35,379 nucleotides of DNA from Streptomyces anandii JCM 4720 (lineage in GTDB: Bacteria > Actinomycetota > Actinomycetes > Streptomycetales > Streptomycetaceae), in assembly GCF_014650655.1 (NCBI RefSeq), contig NZ_BMVJ01000010.1, positions 21,011 through 56,389 of the forward strand, read 5' to 3'. This document shows, piece after piece, positions 14,382-23,640 of this stretch. Each line of letters begins with the position of its first letter. Position 1 is the stretch's first letter. The notes under the pieces were generated by a model that saw only the letters and a program-made list of their open reading frames with translations, had not been told where the DNA came from and did not search any database. Position numbers and translations under genes: made by a program.

Positions 14382-17258
14382 GTGTCGACCGTCGCGCCCG
14401 ATCCGGACGTCAGTGTTGTCGTCATCGTCTACAACGACGAAGAGCGACTTCCGACGGCCGTTGGTTCCGTCCTTGAGCAAACACTGCGCAATGTCGAGGT
14501 GATCATCGCCGACGACTGCTCGACGGACGGCTCCTACGAGGTCGCGCAGAAGCTCGCCGCGGCCAACCCCGGCAAGGTCCGGGCCATCCGGCTCCCCGAG
14601 AACAGCGGAGGCTGCGGAGAGCCCCGCAACCAGGGCGTCAAGGTGGCCCGCGGCCGCTATGTGATGTTCCTCGACAGCGACGACACGCTGGAGAGGAACG
14701 CCTGCCGCAACATGATCGAGGCCGCCGACCGCACCGGCGCCGACCTCGTCTCCGGACTGTGTGTCCGGGTTCACACCGACAGCCGGCACGACAAGCGGGT
14801 CCTCTGGTACCCGTGGCTGTACCGCGGCACGCGCACCCTGGACTCCGTCGCCGAACTGCCGGACCTGTTCGTCTTCGACACCCTGTCGACGAACAAGTGC
14901 TACCGCCGCGACTTCCTCCTCGCCAACGACCTCACCTTCCCCCGGGGCATCCACTACGAGGACCTGCTCTTCTCCGCCCAGGCATACCTGGCCGCCGAGA
15001 AGATCACCCTGATCCCCAACACGGTCTACTACTGGAACGTCGTCCAGAAGACCGCCGCCAAGTCGATCAGCAACCGGCGCAACGAGATCCGCAACTTCGC
15101 CGACCGGGTCGAGATCCACCGCCGCATCGACGCCATCCTGGACCGCCACGGCCAGGACGAGCTGAAGCTGCGCAAGGACATCAAGTTCCTCAAGCACGAC
15201 CTCGTGCTCTACCTGCGGGAACTGCCCTTCCTCGACAACGACTACCGGCACGGCTTCGCCGAGCTCGCCCGCGGCTACGTGCAGGACTTCCCCGAGGCCG
15301 CCTACGCCGAGCTCGACCGCGTCCACGCCATCTGCGCCCAGCTGCTGCTGCGCGAGGACTGGACCGACCTCATGCCGGCCATCGACACGCTGATCAACCG
15401 CAACAAGATCTCCGCACCCCTGGTCGAGCACGACGGCCGCATCTACTGGACCGACCGCTACCTCGACGACCCCGAGATGCGCGCCGTCCTCGACGTCACC
15501 ACCCTCGGCTACCACGCCAAGCCGGTCGACGCGATGTTCCTGCGCAACCAGCTCACCGAGTACACCGCGCGCGGCGGCGACCTGGTCCTCGCAGGCGAGA
15601 TCGTCAACCCGCTGCACACCATCGCCCCGGACGCCACGCTCGCCGCCGAGCTGGAGTTCCGCGCCCGGCGCCGCAGCCTGCAGACCTTCCGCTTCCCGGT
15701 GCCCACCCCGCGCCACGAGGGCGACGCGATCGCCTGGCGGGCCGAGGTCCCCCTGGCCCGGCGGCTGAGACCACTGGGCATCATCGACGACGTGTGGGAC
15801 GTCCGGCTGCACCTCACCGTGGACGGCAAGCGCACCACCAGCCGGCTCACCGTCGGCACCGTCGACCTCGAACACGCCCGGGACCTGCCCGTCCGTCCCC
15901 GGTTGACCCGGCTCATGGCCGACCGCATCGAGGCCCAGGTGTCCGCCAAGGGCCACCTGGCCTTCCGGCTGATCCAGCAGGGCCAGGCCGCCCGCACCGG
16001 CCGCGCCGCCGTCGAGCGCAACCTGCACGGCCGCCCCGCGCGCGCCGCCAAGGGCGCCTACCGCAAGCTGCGCGCCGTGCGCCGCGACCTGAACTCCGGC
16101 GACCGCAAGCTCCAGGTCTACGAGCGGATGCTCACACGGCTGCCCGTGCGCAAGGGCACGGTCGTCTTCGAGAGCCACCTCGGCAAGCAGTACAGCGACA
16201 GCCCCCGCGCCGTCTACGAGGAGCTAAAGCGCCGCGGCGCCCCGATCACCGCGATCTGGTCGTACGCCGGCGAGCGCCCCACGGGCTTCCCCGACGACGT
16301 CGAGCTGGTCCGCCGCTGGTCGTGGCGCTATCTGCGGGCGCTCGCCCAGGCCGAGTACTGGATCGACAACCAGGGCTACCCGCTGCGCCTGACCAAGCGC
16401 CCCGAGACCACGTACATCCAGACCTGGCACGGCTCGGCCCTCAAGCGCATGGGCTTCGACGAGCCCACCTACCGGATGCAGTCCGAGCAGGAGCAGCGCG
16501 CCTACCAGCAGGCGCTGGACCGCTTCGACCACTTCGTGGTCCGCAGCGAGCACGACGTGCGCACCCTCGCCCGCGCCTACCGCATCCCCGAGCACAAGCT
16601 GCTGCGCACCGGCTACCCGCGCAACGACGCCCTGGTCCGCACCCGCGAGGGCGCCGAGCCCAGCCCCGAGGCACGGCGCATCGCCGAACGCCTCGGCATC
16701 GACCCGGGCCGGCGCGTGCTGCTGTACGCGCCGACGTTCCGCGCCCACCCCGACGGCCGCGTAAGGGACTTCGAGTTCCCCTTCGACGTCGAGCGCTTCG
16801 CCGCCCGCTACGGCGACGACTTCACGCTGCTCGTCCGCGCGCACTACCTCAACCGGCTCACCCTGCCCCCGTCCGTGGCCGGACGCGTCATCAACGTCAG
16901 CGCCGAGCCCGACATCACCCCGCTGATGCTGCTCGCCGACGGTCTGATCACGGACTACTCCTCCGTGATGTTCGACTACGCCCTCCTCCAGCGCCCGATC
17001 GTGTTCTACGCCCACGACTGGGAGGAGTACGCCGAGGACACCCGCGGCACCTACTTCGACCTGCTCACCGAGGCGCCGGGCCCCGTCCCGCGCACCGAGG
17101 AGGAGCTGTTCTCCGTGCTCGACGACCTCAGCGGTGTCCACACCCGGCACGAGGCGCGGCTGAAGGAGTTCGTGGACAAGTACGGTGAGTACGACCGCGG
17201 AGACGCCGCGGCGCAGATCGTGGACCGTTTCTTCGGCCCCGCGGGAGAGGCCCGATGA
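14382..17258 (+). CDS. Bifunctional GT2 glycosyltransferase / CDP-glycerol glycerophosphotransferase
   Basis: About 958 residues, predicted to build a glycerol-phosphate-containing wall polymer (teichoic-acid-like) at the inner face of the membrane. The N-terminal GT-A domain starts VSVVVIVYNDEERLPTAV, with nucleotide-sugar motif ADDCSTDGS and DxD-type FLDSDDT near residue 97. A middle beta-rich region follows. Residues about 595-950 form a TagF/TagB-like Glyphos_transf domain with QTWHGSALKRMG (near 675), LLYAPTFR, LLVRAHYLN and ITDYSSVMFDYALLQRP. I chose GTG 14382 because GAGAGG precedes it; GTG 14376 is two codons upstream. The gene overlaps the next glycosyltransferase by four bases (ATGA). 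Confidence 0.92.
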   Translation: MSTVAPDPDVSVVVIVYNDEERLPTAVGSVLEQTLRNVEVIIADDCSTDGSYEVAQKLAAANPGKVRAIRLPENSGGCGEPRNQGVKVARGRYVMFLDSDDTLERNACRNMIEAADRTGADLVSGLCVRVHTDSRHDKRVLWYPWLYRGTRTLDSVAELPDLFVFDTLSTNKCYRRDFLLANDLTFPRGIHYEDLLFSAQAYLAAEKITLIPNTVYYWNVVQKTAAKSISNRRNEIRNFADRVEIHRRIDAILDRHGQDELKLRKDIKFLKHDLVLYLRELPFLDNDYRHGFAELARGYVQDFPEAAYAELDRVHAICAQLLLREDWTDLMPAIDTLINRNKISAPLVEHDGRIYWTDRYLDDPEMRAVLDVTTLGYHAKPVDAMFLRNQLTEYTARGGDLVLAGEIVNPLHTIAPDATLAAELEFRARRRSLQTFRFPVPTPRHEGDAIAWRAEVPLARRLRPLGIIDDVWDVRLHLTVDGKRTTSRLTVGTVDLEHARDLPVRPRLTRLMADRIEAQVSAKGHLAFRLIQQGQAARTGRAAVERNLHGRPARAAKGAYRKLRAVRRDLNSGDRKLQVYERMLTRLPVRKGTVVFESHLGKQYSDSPRAVYEELKRRGAPITAIWSYAGERPTGFPDDVELVRRWSWRYLRALAQAEYWIDNQGYPLRLTKRPETTYIQTWHGSALKRMGFDEPTYRMQSEQEQRAYQQALDRFDHFVVRSEHDVRTLARAYRIPEHKLLRTGYPRNDALVRTREGAEPSPEARRIAERLGIDPGRRVLLYAPTFRAHPDGRVRDFEFPFDVERFAARYGDDFTLLVRAHYLNRLTLPPSVAGRVINVSAEPDITPLMLLADGLITDYSSVMFDYALLQRPIVFYAHDWEEYAEDTRGTYFDLLTEAPGPVPRTEEELFSVLDDLSGVHTRHEARLKEFVDKYGEYDRGDAAAQIVDRFFGPAGEAR

Positions 17259-18388
17259 CCGAGCGCGACATCATCTTCGTGGCCAACGAGGTCGACGAAC
17301 TCGGCGGCGTGGGCCGCTGGCAGGCCCAGCTCGCCGGGCTGCTCGCCGGCCGCGGCCACCGGGTCACCATCGCCGGCATCGCCCCGGCCAACCACCCGAT
17401 GGACCTGGGCGAGAACCCGCCGTTCAAGACGGTGACCCTCTACGCCCAGCGCCCACCGGGCCGCCCGAGGCGCCGCCGGCTGCTCGGCTCCGCCGACCCA
17501 GCACTGCGCAGGCACGAGGCACACATGCGCGGCGCCGCGGAGCGGCTCAGCCAGCTGTTCCGCGCCGCCCGGCCCGGAGCCGTGATCATCGTCACCCAGG
17601 TGTGGGCGATGGAGTGGGTGGCGCTCGCGGACACCGCCGGGCACACCCTGATCGGCATGACCCACGAGTCCTTCGACACGGCCCGCAAGTCCTCCCGCTT
17701 CGAGCGGGTGAAGAAGTACTACAAGGACGTGGACCGCCTGCTCGCCCTCACCCAGGAGGACGCCGACCGCTGGGTGGGCGAGGGCATGAACAACATGGGC
17801 TTCATGCCGAACCCGCTGCCCATCGTGCCCGACACCCCGTCGCCGCGCACCGAGAAGGTGGTGGCCAGCATCGGCCGGCTCTCCCACGAGAAGGGCGTCG
17901 ACCTGCTCCTGGACGCCTGGGCCGAGGCCGCGCCCAAGCAGCCCGGCTGGACCCTGCGCATCTACGGCCGGGGAGAGGCCGAGGCGGAACTGCGGGCCCG
18001 CTGCGCCGAACTCGGACTCGACGACTCGGTGGACTTCGCCGGCCAGACCGAGGACGTGCCCGGGGCGCTGCGCGCCTCCTCCGTCTTCGTACAGTCCTCC
18101 CGCGGCGAGGGCTTCCCGCTGGTCCTGCTCGAGGCGATGGCGTGCGGGGTGCCCTGCGTCGCCTTCGACTGCGCGCCCGGCGTGCGGGAGATCGTCACCC
18201 ACGAGGAGGACGGCCTGCTGGCCCGCCCCGGCAACACCACCGAACTCGCCCGCCACCTGGTGCGGCTGATGTCCGACGAGCGGCTGCGCGACACGATGGG
18301 TGAGCAGGCCCTGAGCAGCGTGCGGCGCTTCGACCCGGACGCCATCACCCGGCGCTGGGAGGAGCTGTTCGACTTCCTGGAGCGCTGA
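17255..18388 (+). CDS. GT4-family glycosyltransferase
   Basis: 377-residue retaining GT-B glycosyltransferase. The N-terminal half starts IIFVANEVDELGGVGRWQAQLAGLLAGRGH, the acceptor-side Rossmann fold. The C-terminal half has GRLSHEKGVDLLLDAW and the nucleotide-sugar motif SSRGEGFPLVLLEAMACGVP with the E-x7-E pair. The start overlaps the stop of the upstream GT2/TagF fusion (ATGA), so the two are translationally coupled. The protein probably adds a sugar to the same wall polymer or its linker. Donor and acceptor are unknown. A strong hairpin terminator follows 22 bases after the stop. Confidence 0.93.
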   Translation: MTERDIIFVANEVDELGGVGRWQAQLAGLLAGRGHRVTIAGIAPANHPMDLGENPPFKTVTLYAQRPPGRPRRRRLLGSADPALRRHEAHMRGAAERLSQLFRAARPGAVIIVTQVWAMEWVALADTAGHTLIGMTHESFDTARKSSRFERVKKYYKDVDRLLALTQEDADRWVGEGMNNMGFMPNPLPIVPDTPSPRTEKVVASIGRLSHEKGVDLLLDAWAEAAPKQPGWTLRIYGRGEAEAELRARCAELGLDDSVDFAGQTEDVPGALRASSVFVQSSRGEGFPLVLLEAMACGVPCVAFDCAPGVREIVTHEEDGLLARPGNTTELARHLVRLMSDERLRDTMGEQALSSVRRFDPDAITRRWEELFDFLER

Positions 18389-18410
18389 GCGCGCCCCTGA
18401 GAACCGCCCC

Positions 18411-18446
18411 ATGGCGCCCCGGCACCCTCGGTGTCCGGGGCGCCAT
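18411..18446 (+). terminator. Strong hairpin terminator after glycosyltransferase pair
   Basis: ATGGCGCCCCGG (18411-18422) pairs perfectly with CCGGGGCGCCAT (18435-18446). The loop CACCCTCGGTGT can itself pair CACC with GGTG, lengthening the stem. There is no T-run, but the stem is long and GC-rich. Confidence 0.75.
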
Positions 18447-18516
18447 TGGTCTGTGCCGGTGAGAGTTTTCCACAGGCCTGGCCGCGCTTCGCCGCGACCG
18501 CGTAGCGTGAGGCGGC

Positions 18517-19350
18517 ATGAAGATCCTCATCAGCGCCGACATGGAGGGCGCCACGGGCGTGACCTGGCCTGCCGATGTGCTGCCGGGGACACCGCAGTGG
18601 GAGCGGTGCCGGTCGATGTTCACCTCCGACGTCAACGCCGCCGTGCTCGGCTTCCTCGACGGCGGCGCCGACGAGGTCCTGATCAACGAGGCCCACTGGA
18701 GCATGCGCAACCTCCTCCTGGAGGACCTGGACGAGCGGGCGCAGATGCTCACCGGGCGGCACAAGTCCCTGTCCATGGTGGAGGGCGTGCAGCACGGCGA
18801 CGTGGACGGCATCGCCTTCGTCGGCTATCACGCGGGCGCCGGCACGGAGGGCGTCCTCGCCCACACCTATCTCGCCAACCAGATCACCGGTGTCTGGCTC
18901 AACGACGTACGGGCGAGCGAGGGCCTGCTCAACGCGCACGTGGTCGCCGAGTACGGCGTGCCGGTGGTCCTCGTCACCGGCGACGACGTGGCCTGCGAGG
19001 ACGCCCTGGGGTATGCGCCCGAGGCGCTGAAGGTCGCCGTCAAGGACCACGTGTCGCGGTACGCGGCCGTGTGCCGCACCCCGGCCCGCACCGCCGCCGA
19101 CATCCGCGCGGCGGCCAAGGAGGCGGCCGCTCTGGCGATCCGTCACGAGCCGGTCGTGGCCGGCCCGTTCACGGTCGCGGTGGAGTTCGACGCCGAGCAC
19201 CTGGCTCTGGCCTCCACCGTCGTGCCCGGCGTCGACCGCGTCGGGGAGCGCAAGGTGGCGTACACCGGCGCCACGATGTTCGAGGCAATCCGCACCTTCA
19301 AGGCGGTCACCACGATCGCCTCGGCCGCCGTGGAGGAGCAGTATGGCTGA
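18517..19350 (+). CDS. M55 family D-aminopeptidase (DppA-like)
   Basis: 277-residue zinc aminopeptidase that removes N-terminal D-amino acids (for example D-Ala) from short peptides. Residues match the Bacillus DppA active site: SADMEG supplies Asp8 and Glu10, His60 is in EAHWS, His105 in GYHA, Glu135 in RASEG, and the likely nucleophile His116 in LAHTYL. Length is typical. The ATG at 18517 has GAGG close by, and a -10-like TAGCGT lies 8 bp upstream, so it may be nearly leaderless. It overlaps the next peptidase gene by 8 bp (19343-19350), and three more hydrolases follow, pointing to a peptide-recycling operon. DppA-type genes often sit with peptide uptake genes, but no transporter is here. 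Confidence 0.92.
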   Translation: MKILISADMEGATGVTWPADVLPGTPQWERCRSMFTSDVNAAVLGFLDGGADEVLINEAHWSMRNLLLEDLDERAQMLTGRHKSLSMVEGVQHGDVDGIAFVGYHAGAGTEGVLAHTYLANQITGVWLNDVRASEGLLNAHVVAEYGVPVVLVTGDDVACEDALGYAPEALKVAVKDHVSRYAAVCRTPARTAADIRAAAKEAAALAIRHEPVVAGPFTVAVEFDAEHLALASTVVPGVDRVGERKVAYTGATMFEAIRTFKAVTTIASAAVEEQYG

Positions 19351-20647
19351 CGCGCAGGCACTGGACGAGGTCGTCACGTTCACCTCCGACCTGATCCGCA
19401 TCGACACCACCAACCGGGGCGGCGGCGACTGCCGTGAGCGCCCGGCCGCCGAGTACGCCGCGGAGCAGCTGGCGGGCGCGGGCCTGGAGCCCCTGCTGCT
19501 GGAGCGCACCGAGGGGCGGACCAACGTCGTCGCACGCATCGAGGGCTCCGATCCGTCGGCGGACGCCCTGCTCGTCCACGGCCACCTGGACGTGGTGCCG
19601 GCGCGGGCCGGGGACTGGAGCGTGCATCCGTTCTCCGGGGAGGTGCGCGACGGCGTGGTGTGGGGCCGGGGCGCGGTCGACATGAAGAACATGGACGCGA
19701 TGATCCTGGCCGTGGTGCGGGCCTGGGCCCGGCAGGGCGTCCGGCCGCGCCGGGACCTGGTGATCGCCTTCACCGCCGACGAGGAGGCCAGCGCCGAGGA
19801 CGGCTCGGGGTTCCTCGCCGACGAGCACGCGGAGCTGTTCGAGGGCTGCACCGAGGGCATCAGCGAGTCCGGCGCGTTCACCTTCCACGACGGCGCCGGC
19901 CGGCAGATCTACCCCATCGCGGCCGGTGAGCGCGGCACCGCCTGGCTGCGGCTGAGCGCACGGGGCCGGGCCGGACACGGCTCCCGGGTGAACAAGGAGA
20001 ACGCGGTCACCCGGCTCGCCGCCGCCGTCGCCCGGATCGGCGCCCACGAGTGGCCGGTGCGGCTCACCCCCACGGTGCGCGCGGCCCTGACCGAACTCGC
20101 CGCCCTGTACGGCGTCGAGGCCGACCTGCGCAACGTGGACAGCCTGCTCGACAAGCTCGGACCGGCCGCCCGGCTGGTCGAGGCCACCCTGCGCAACAGC
20201 GCCAACCCCACGATGTTCGACGCGGGTTACAAGATCAATGTGATTCCGGGGGAGGCCGTGGCCCACGTCGACGGGCGGTATCTGCCCGGCGGCGAGGAGG
20301 AGTTCCGGGCCACCATGGACAAGCTGACCGGCCCGGACGTCGACTGGGAGTTCCACCACCGCGAGGTGGCCCTCGAGGCGCCCGTGGACTCCCCGGCCTT
20401 CGCGGCGATGCGGGCCGCCGTCGAGGCGTTCGCGCCCGAGGGGCACGTGGTGCCGTTCTGCATGCCGGGCGGCACCGACGCCAAGCAGTTCTCCCGGCTC
20501 GGCATCACGGGGTACGGCTTCTCGCCGCTGAAGCTGCCCGAGGGCTTCGACTACCACGCCCTCTTCCACGGGGTCGACGAACGCGTCCCCGTCGAGGCGC
20601 TGCACTTCGGCGTCCGCGTCCTCGACCGCTTCCTGCGGACGGCCTGA
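19343..20647 (+). CDS. M20-family metallopeptidase
   Basis: 434-residue di-zinc amidohydrolase/peptidase of the M20A (ArgE/DapE/CPG2) type. Metal ligands are visible as GHLDVVP (His81, Asp83) and VDMK (Asp113). The general base and next ligand are in TADEEAS (Glu147, Glu148), and the distal His is in ALFHGVDERVPVE. The dimerisation lid domain runs from about residue 190 to 310. CMPGGTDAKQF is also typical. The ATG overlaps the upstream D-aminopeptidase by 8 bp; the S9 peptidase begins 3 bp after the stop. The substrate is unknown, probably a dipeptide or N-acylated amino acid produced by its neighbours. Confidence 0.92.
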   Translation: MADAQALDEVVTFTSDLIRIDTTNRGGGDCRERPAAEYAAEQLAGAGLEPLLLERTEGRTNVVARIEGSDPSADALLVHGHLDVVPARAGDWSVHPFSGEVRDGVVWGRGAVDMKNMDAMILAVVRAWARQGVRPRRDLVIAFTADEEASAEDGSGFLADEHAELFEGCTEGISESGAFTFHDGAGRQIYPIAAGERGTAWLRLSARGRAGHGSRVNKENAVTRLAAAVARIGAHEWPVRLTPTVRAALTELAALYGVEADLRNVDSLLDKLGPAARLVEATLRNSANPTMFDAGYKINVIPGEAVAHVDGRYLPGGEEEFRATMDKLTGPDVDWEFHHREVALEAPVDSPAFAAMRAAVEAFAPEGHVVPFCMPGGTDAKQFSRLGITGYGFSPLKLPEGFDYHALFHGVDERVPVEALHFGVRVLDRFLRTA

Positions 20648-20650
20648 GAG

Positions 20651-22678
20651 ATGGGGGAGGGGACGGTGGAGGAGACGGCTGTCGGGGAGCCGGCGGTGAA
20701 GCCGGAGGTGCGGATCCTGCCGTACGGTTCGTGGCCCTCGCCCGTCGACGCGGAGCTGGCCGCCGCGCACGGCGGGAAGCCGGAGTTCGTGGGCTTCGTC
20801 GGCGACGAGGTGTGGTGGACCGAGCCCCGCCCGGCGGAGGGCGGCCGGCGGGCGCTGGTGCGGCGGCGCACCGACGGCACAGAGGAGTTCCCCCTGCCGG
20901 CTCCGTGGAACGTGCGCAGCCGCGTCATCGAGTACGGCGGTCGGCCCTGGGCGGGCGCCGTGCGCGGTGGCGAACCCCTGCTGGTCTTCGTGAACTTCGC
21001 CGACCAGAGGCTCTACCGGTGGCAGCCCGGCGGCGAGCCGCTCCCGCTGACACCCGTCTCCGCCGTGGGCGGCGGGCTGCGCTGGGCGGACCCTCAGGTG
21101 CTGCCCGGCCGGGGCGACGCGGACGGCCCGGGCGAGGTCTGGTGCGTGCTGGAGGAGTTCACCGGCGAGGGGCCCGGCGACGTACGGCGCGTCCTGGCCG
21201 CCGTACCCCTGGACGGCTCGGCGGCGGCCGACCGCGGTGCGGTGCGCGAACTCACCGACGACCGCCACCGGTTCGTGACCGGTCCCCGGCTCTCGCCCGA
21301 CGGGCGCAGCGCGGTGTGGCTCGCCTGGGACCACCCGCGCATGCCGTGGGACGGCACGGAGCTGCTGCTGGCCCAAGTGGGCGAGGACGGGGCCCTGTCC
21401 GCGCCCGAGGTCGTGGCGGGCGGCCCCGAGGAGTCGATCGCCCAGGCGGAGTGGGCCCCGGGCGGCTCGCTGCTGTACGTGAGCGACCGCGGCGGCTGGT
21501 GGAACCTCCACCGCGACGGCGAGCCGCTGTGCCCGCGCGAGGAGGAGTTCGGCGGACCGCTGTGGAAGCTGGGCCAGCGCTGGTTCGCGCCGCTGGACGA
21601 CGGGACGGTGGCCGTGCTGCACGGCCGGGGCGCCGCCGCACTCGGTGTGCTCGACCCGGAGACCGGCGAAGTCGTCGACGCGGCCGGCCCCTGGACAGAG
21701 TTCGACGCCACCCTCGCCGTGCGCGGCGAGCGGGTGGTCGCGGTGGGCGCGGGCCCGCACAGCGCCCACGAGGTGGTCGAGCTGGACACCCGCACCGGCC
21801 GGACCCGCGTGATCGGCGCCGCTCACGAGGACGCGGTCGACCCGGCGTACTACCCGGAGCCGCTGATCCGTACCTTCACCGGACCGGACGGCCGCGAGAT
21901 CCACGCCCACGTCCACCCGCCCCGCAACCCCGGCTGCGTGGCGCCCGAGGGTGAGCTGCCGCCGTACGTGGTGTGGGCGCACGGCGGGCCCACCAGCAGG
22001 GCCCCGCTGGTGCTGGACCTGGAGATCGCCTACTTCACCTCCCGGGGCATCGGGGTGGCCGAGGTCGACTACGGCGGCTCCACCGGGTACGGCCGGGAGT
22101 ACCGCGACCGGCTGCGCGAGCGGTGGGGCGTGGTCGACGTGGAGGACTGCGCGGCCGTCGCCCTCGCCCTGGCCGACGAGGGCACCGCCGACCGCGCCAG
22201 GCTCGCCATCAGGGGCGGCAGCGCGGGCGGCTGGACCGCGGCCGCCTCCCTGACCGCCACCGACGTCTACGCCTGCGGCACCATCCTCTACCCGATCCTC
22301 GACCTGACCGGCTGGGGCTCGGGGGAGACCCACGACTTCGAGTCCCGGTATCTGGAGACCCTGGTCGGACCCCTCGCCGAGGTGCCCGAGCGGTACGCGG
22401 AGCGCTCGCCCGCCGAGCACGCCGACCGGATCACCGCGCCCTTCCTGCTGCTCCAGGGCCTGGACGACGTGATCTGCCCGCCGGCCCAGTGCGAGCGGTT
22501 CCTGGCCCGGATGACCGGGCGTGGGGTGCCGCACGCGTACCTCGCCTTCGAGGGCGAGGGGCACGGCTTCCGACGGGCGGAGACCATGGTGCGTGTACTG
22601 GAGTCCGAGCTGTCGCTGTACGCTCAGGTGTTCGGCCTGGCCCCGGCCGGAATCCCGACCCTGGAGCTCGTCACGTGA
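20651..22678 (+). CDS. S9-family (prolyl oligopeptidase-type) peptidase
   Basis: 675-residue serine peptidase with an N-terminal beta-propeller-like region (TolB-type repeats such as GPRLSPDGRSAVWLAWD) and a C-terminal alpha/beta-hydrolase domain. The catalytic triad is Ser524 (IRGGSAGGW), Asp605 or Asp606 (LQGLDDVICPP) and His638 (GEGHGFRRAE). Numbering is from the ATG at 20651. An in-frame GTG at 20666 has a much better ribosome binding site (GGGAGGGG), so the true start may be five codons later. No signal peptide is seen, so it is cytoplasmic. It overlaps the LD-carboxypeptidase by four bases (GTGA). It should cleave small oligopeptides, possibly feeding the M20 enzyme. Confidence 0.92.
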   Translation: MGEGTVEETAVGEPAVKPEVRILPYGSWPSPVDAELAAAHGGKPEFVGFVGDEVWWTEPRPAEGGRRALVRRRTDGTEEFPLPAPWNVRSRVIEYGGRPWAGAVRGGEPLLVFVNFADQRLYRWQPGGEPLPLTPVSAVGGGLRWADPQVLPGRGDADGPGEVWCVLEEFTGEGPGDVRRVLAAVPLDGSAAADRGAVRELTDDRHRFVTGPRLSPDGRSAVWLAWDHPRMPWDGTELLLAQVGEDGALSAPEVVAGGPEESIAQAEWAPGGSLLYVSDRGGWWNLHRDGEPLCPREEEFGGPLWKLGQRWFAPLDDGTVAVLHGRGAAALGVLDPETGEVVDAAGPWTEFDATLAVRGERVVAVGAGPHSAHEVVELDTRTGRTRVIGAAHEDAVDPAYYPEPLIRTFTGPDGREIHAHVHPPRNPGCVAPEGELPPYVVWAHGGPTSRAPLVLDLEIAYFTSRGIGVAEVDYGGSTGYGREYRDRLRERWGVVDVEDCAAVALALADEGTADRARLAIRGGSAGGWTAAASLTATDVYACGTILYPILDLTGWGSGETHDFESRYLETLVGPLAEVPERYAERSPAEHADRITAPFLLLQGLDDVICPPAQCERFLARMTGRGVPHAYLAFEGEGHGFRRAETMVRVLESELSLYAQVFGLAPAGIPTLELVT

Positions 22679-23598
22679 AGGAACTCCGGCGCCCCGGCCG
22701 GCTCGCCCCCGGCGCGCGCGTGGCCGTGGTCGCGCCCAGCGGGCCGGTGCCCGAGGAGCGGCTGCAGGCCGGACTCGACGTGCTGCGCGGCTGGGACCTG
22801 GACCCGGTGGTCGCCCCGCACGTGCTGGACCGGCACGGCACGTTCGCCTATCTGGCCGGCACGGACGCCGACCGCGCCGCCGATCTGCAGAGCGCCTGGT
22901 GCGACCCGTCGGTGGACGCGGTGCTGTGCGCCAGGGGCGGGTACGGCGCGCAGCGCATGGCCGACCTGCTCGACTGGGACGCGATGCGGGCGGCGGGACC
23001 GAAGGTGTTCGTGGGCTTCAGCGACATCACCGCGCTGCACGAGGCGTTCGCCGCCCGCCTCGGCCTGGTCACGCTGCACGGGCCGATGGCGGCCGGCATC
23101 GACTTCGTGAAGAACGCACGAGCCCAGGACCACCTCAGAGCGACCCTGTTCGCGCCCGAGACGGTCCGTACGATCGCCTCCGGCGGCACCGCCCTGGTCC
23201 CCGGCCGGGCGCGGGGGATCACGCTCGGCGGCTGCCTGGCGCTGCTCGCCGCCGAGCTGGGCGCCCCGCACGCGCGGCCCTCGGCCCAGGGCGGCCTGCT
23301 CTGCCTGGAGGACGTGGGCGAGGAGACCTACCGGCTGGACCGGTATCTCACCCAGCTCCTGCGCGCCGGCTGGCTGGACGGGGTGCGTGGGGTGCTGCTC
23401 GGCTCGTGGCAGGCCTGCGACACCCCCGGCGCGGTGCGCGCGCTGCTCGCCGACCGGCTCGGCGGACTCGGTGTCCCGGTCGCCGAGGAGTTCGGGTTCG
23501 GCCACTGCGAGGGCGCGGTGACGATACCCTTCGGCGTCGCCGCCGAGCTGGACGCCGACGCCGGCAGGCTGACCCTCGACGAGCCGGCCCTGCGCTGA
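22675..23598 (+). CDS. S66-family LD-carboxypeptidase
   Basis: 307-residue serine carboxypeptidase of the LdcA/MccF family. LdcA removes terminal D-Ala from murein tetrapeptides during recycling; MccF relatives cleave peptide-nucleotide antibiotics. The nucleophile Ser116 is in VGFSDIT, after the RGGYGAQR motif. The catalytic Glu lies in CLEDVGEETYRLDRYL and the His in FGHCEGAVTIPFG. The GTG at 22675 overlaps the stop of the S9 gene. No signal peptide is seen. The partner D-aminopeptidase and M20 enzyme in the operon favour a murein-peptide recycling role over immunity, but MccF-like immunity cannot be excluded. Confidence 0.9.
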   Translation: MKELRRPGRLAPGARVAVVAPSGPVPEERLQAGLDVLRGWDLDPVVAPHVLDRHGTFAYLAGTDADRAADLQSAWCDPSVDAVLCARGGYGAQRMADLLDWDAMRAAGPKVFVGFSDITALHEAFAARLGLVTLHGPMAAGIDFVKNARAQDHLRATLFAPETVRTIASGGTALVPGRARGITLGGCLALLAAELGAPHARPSAQGGLLCLEDVGEETYRLDRYLTQLLRAGWLDGVRGVLLGSWQACDTPGAVRALLADRLGGLGVPVAEEFGFGHCEGAVTIPFGVAAELDADAGRLTLDEPALR

Positions 23599-23640
23599 CC
23601 GCGAGGCCACGGCACTTGGCGAGAGCCGAGGGGTGCGCGA

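Noticed and set aside
18467-18475. TTTTCCACA, close to a DnaA box
   Set aside because: Single isolated copy with no AT-rich unwinding region and no other boxes; not an origin.
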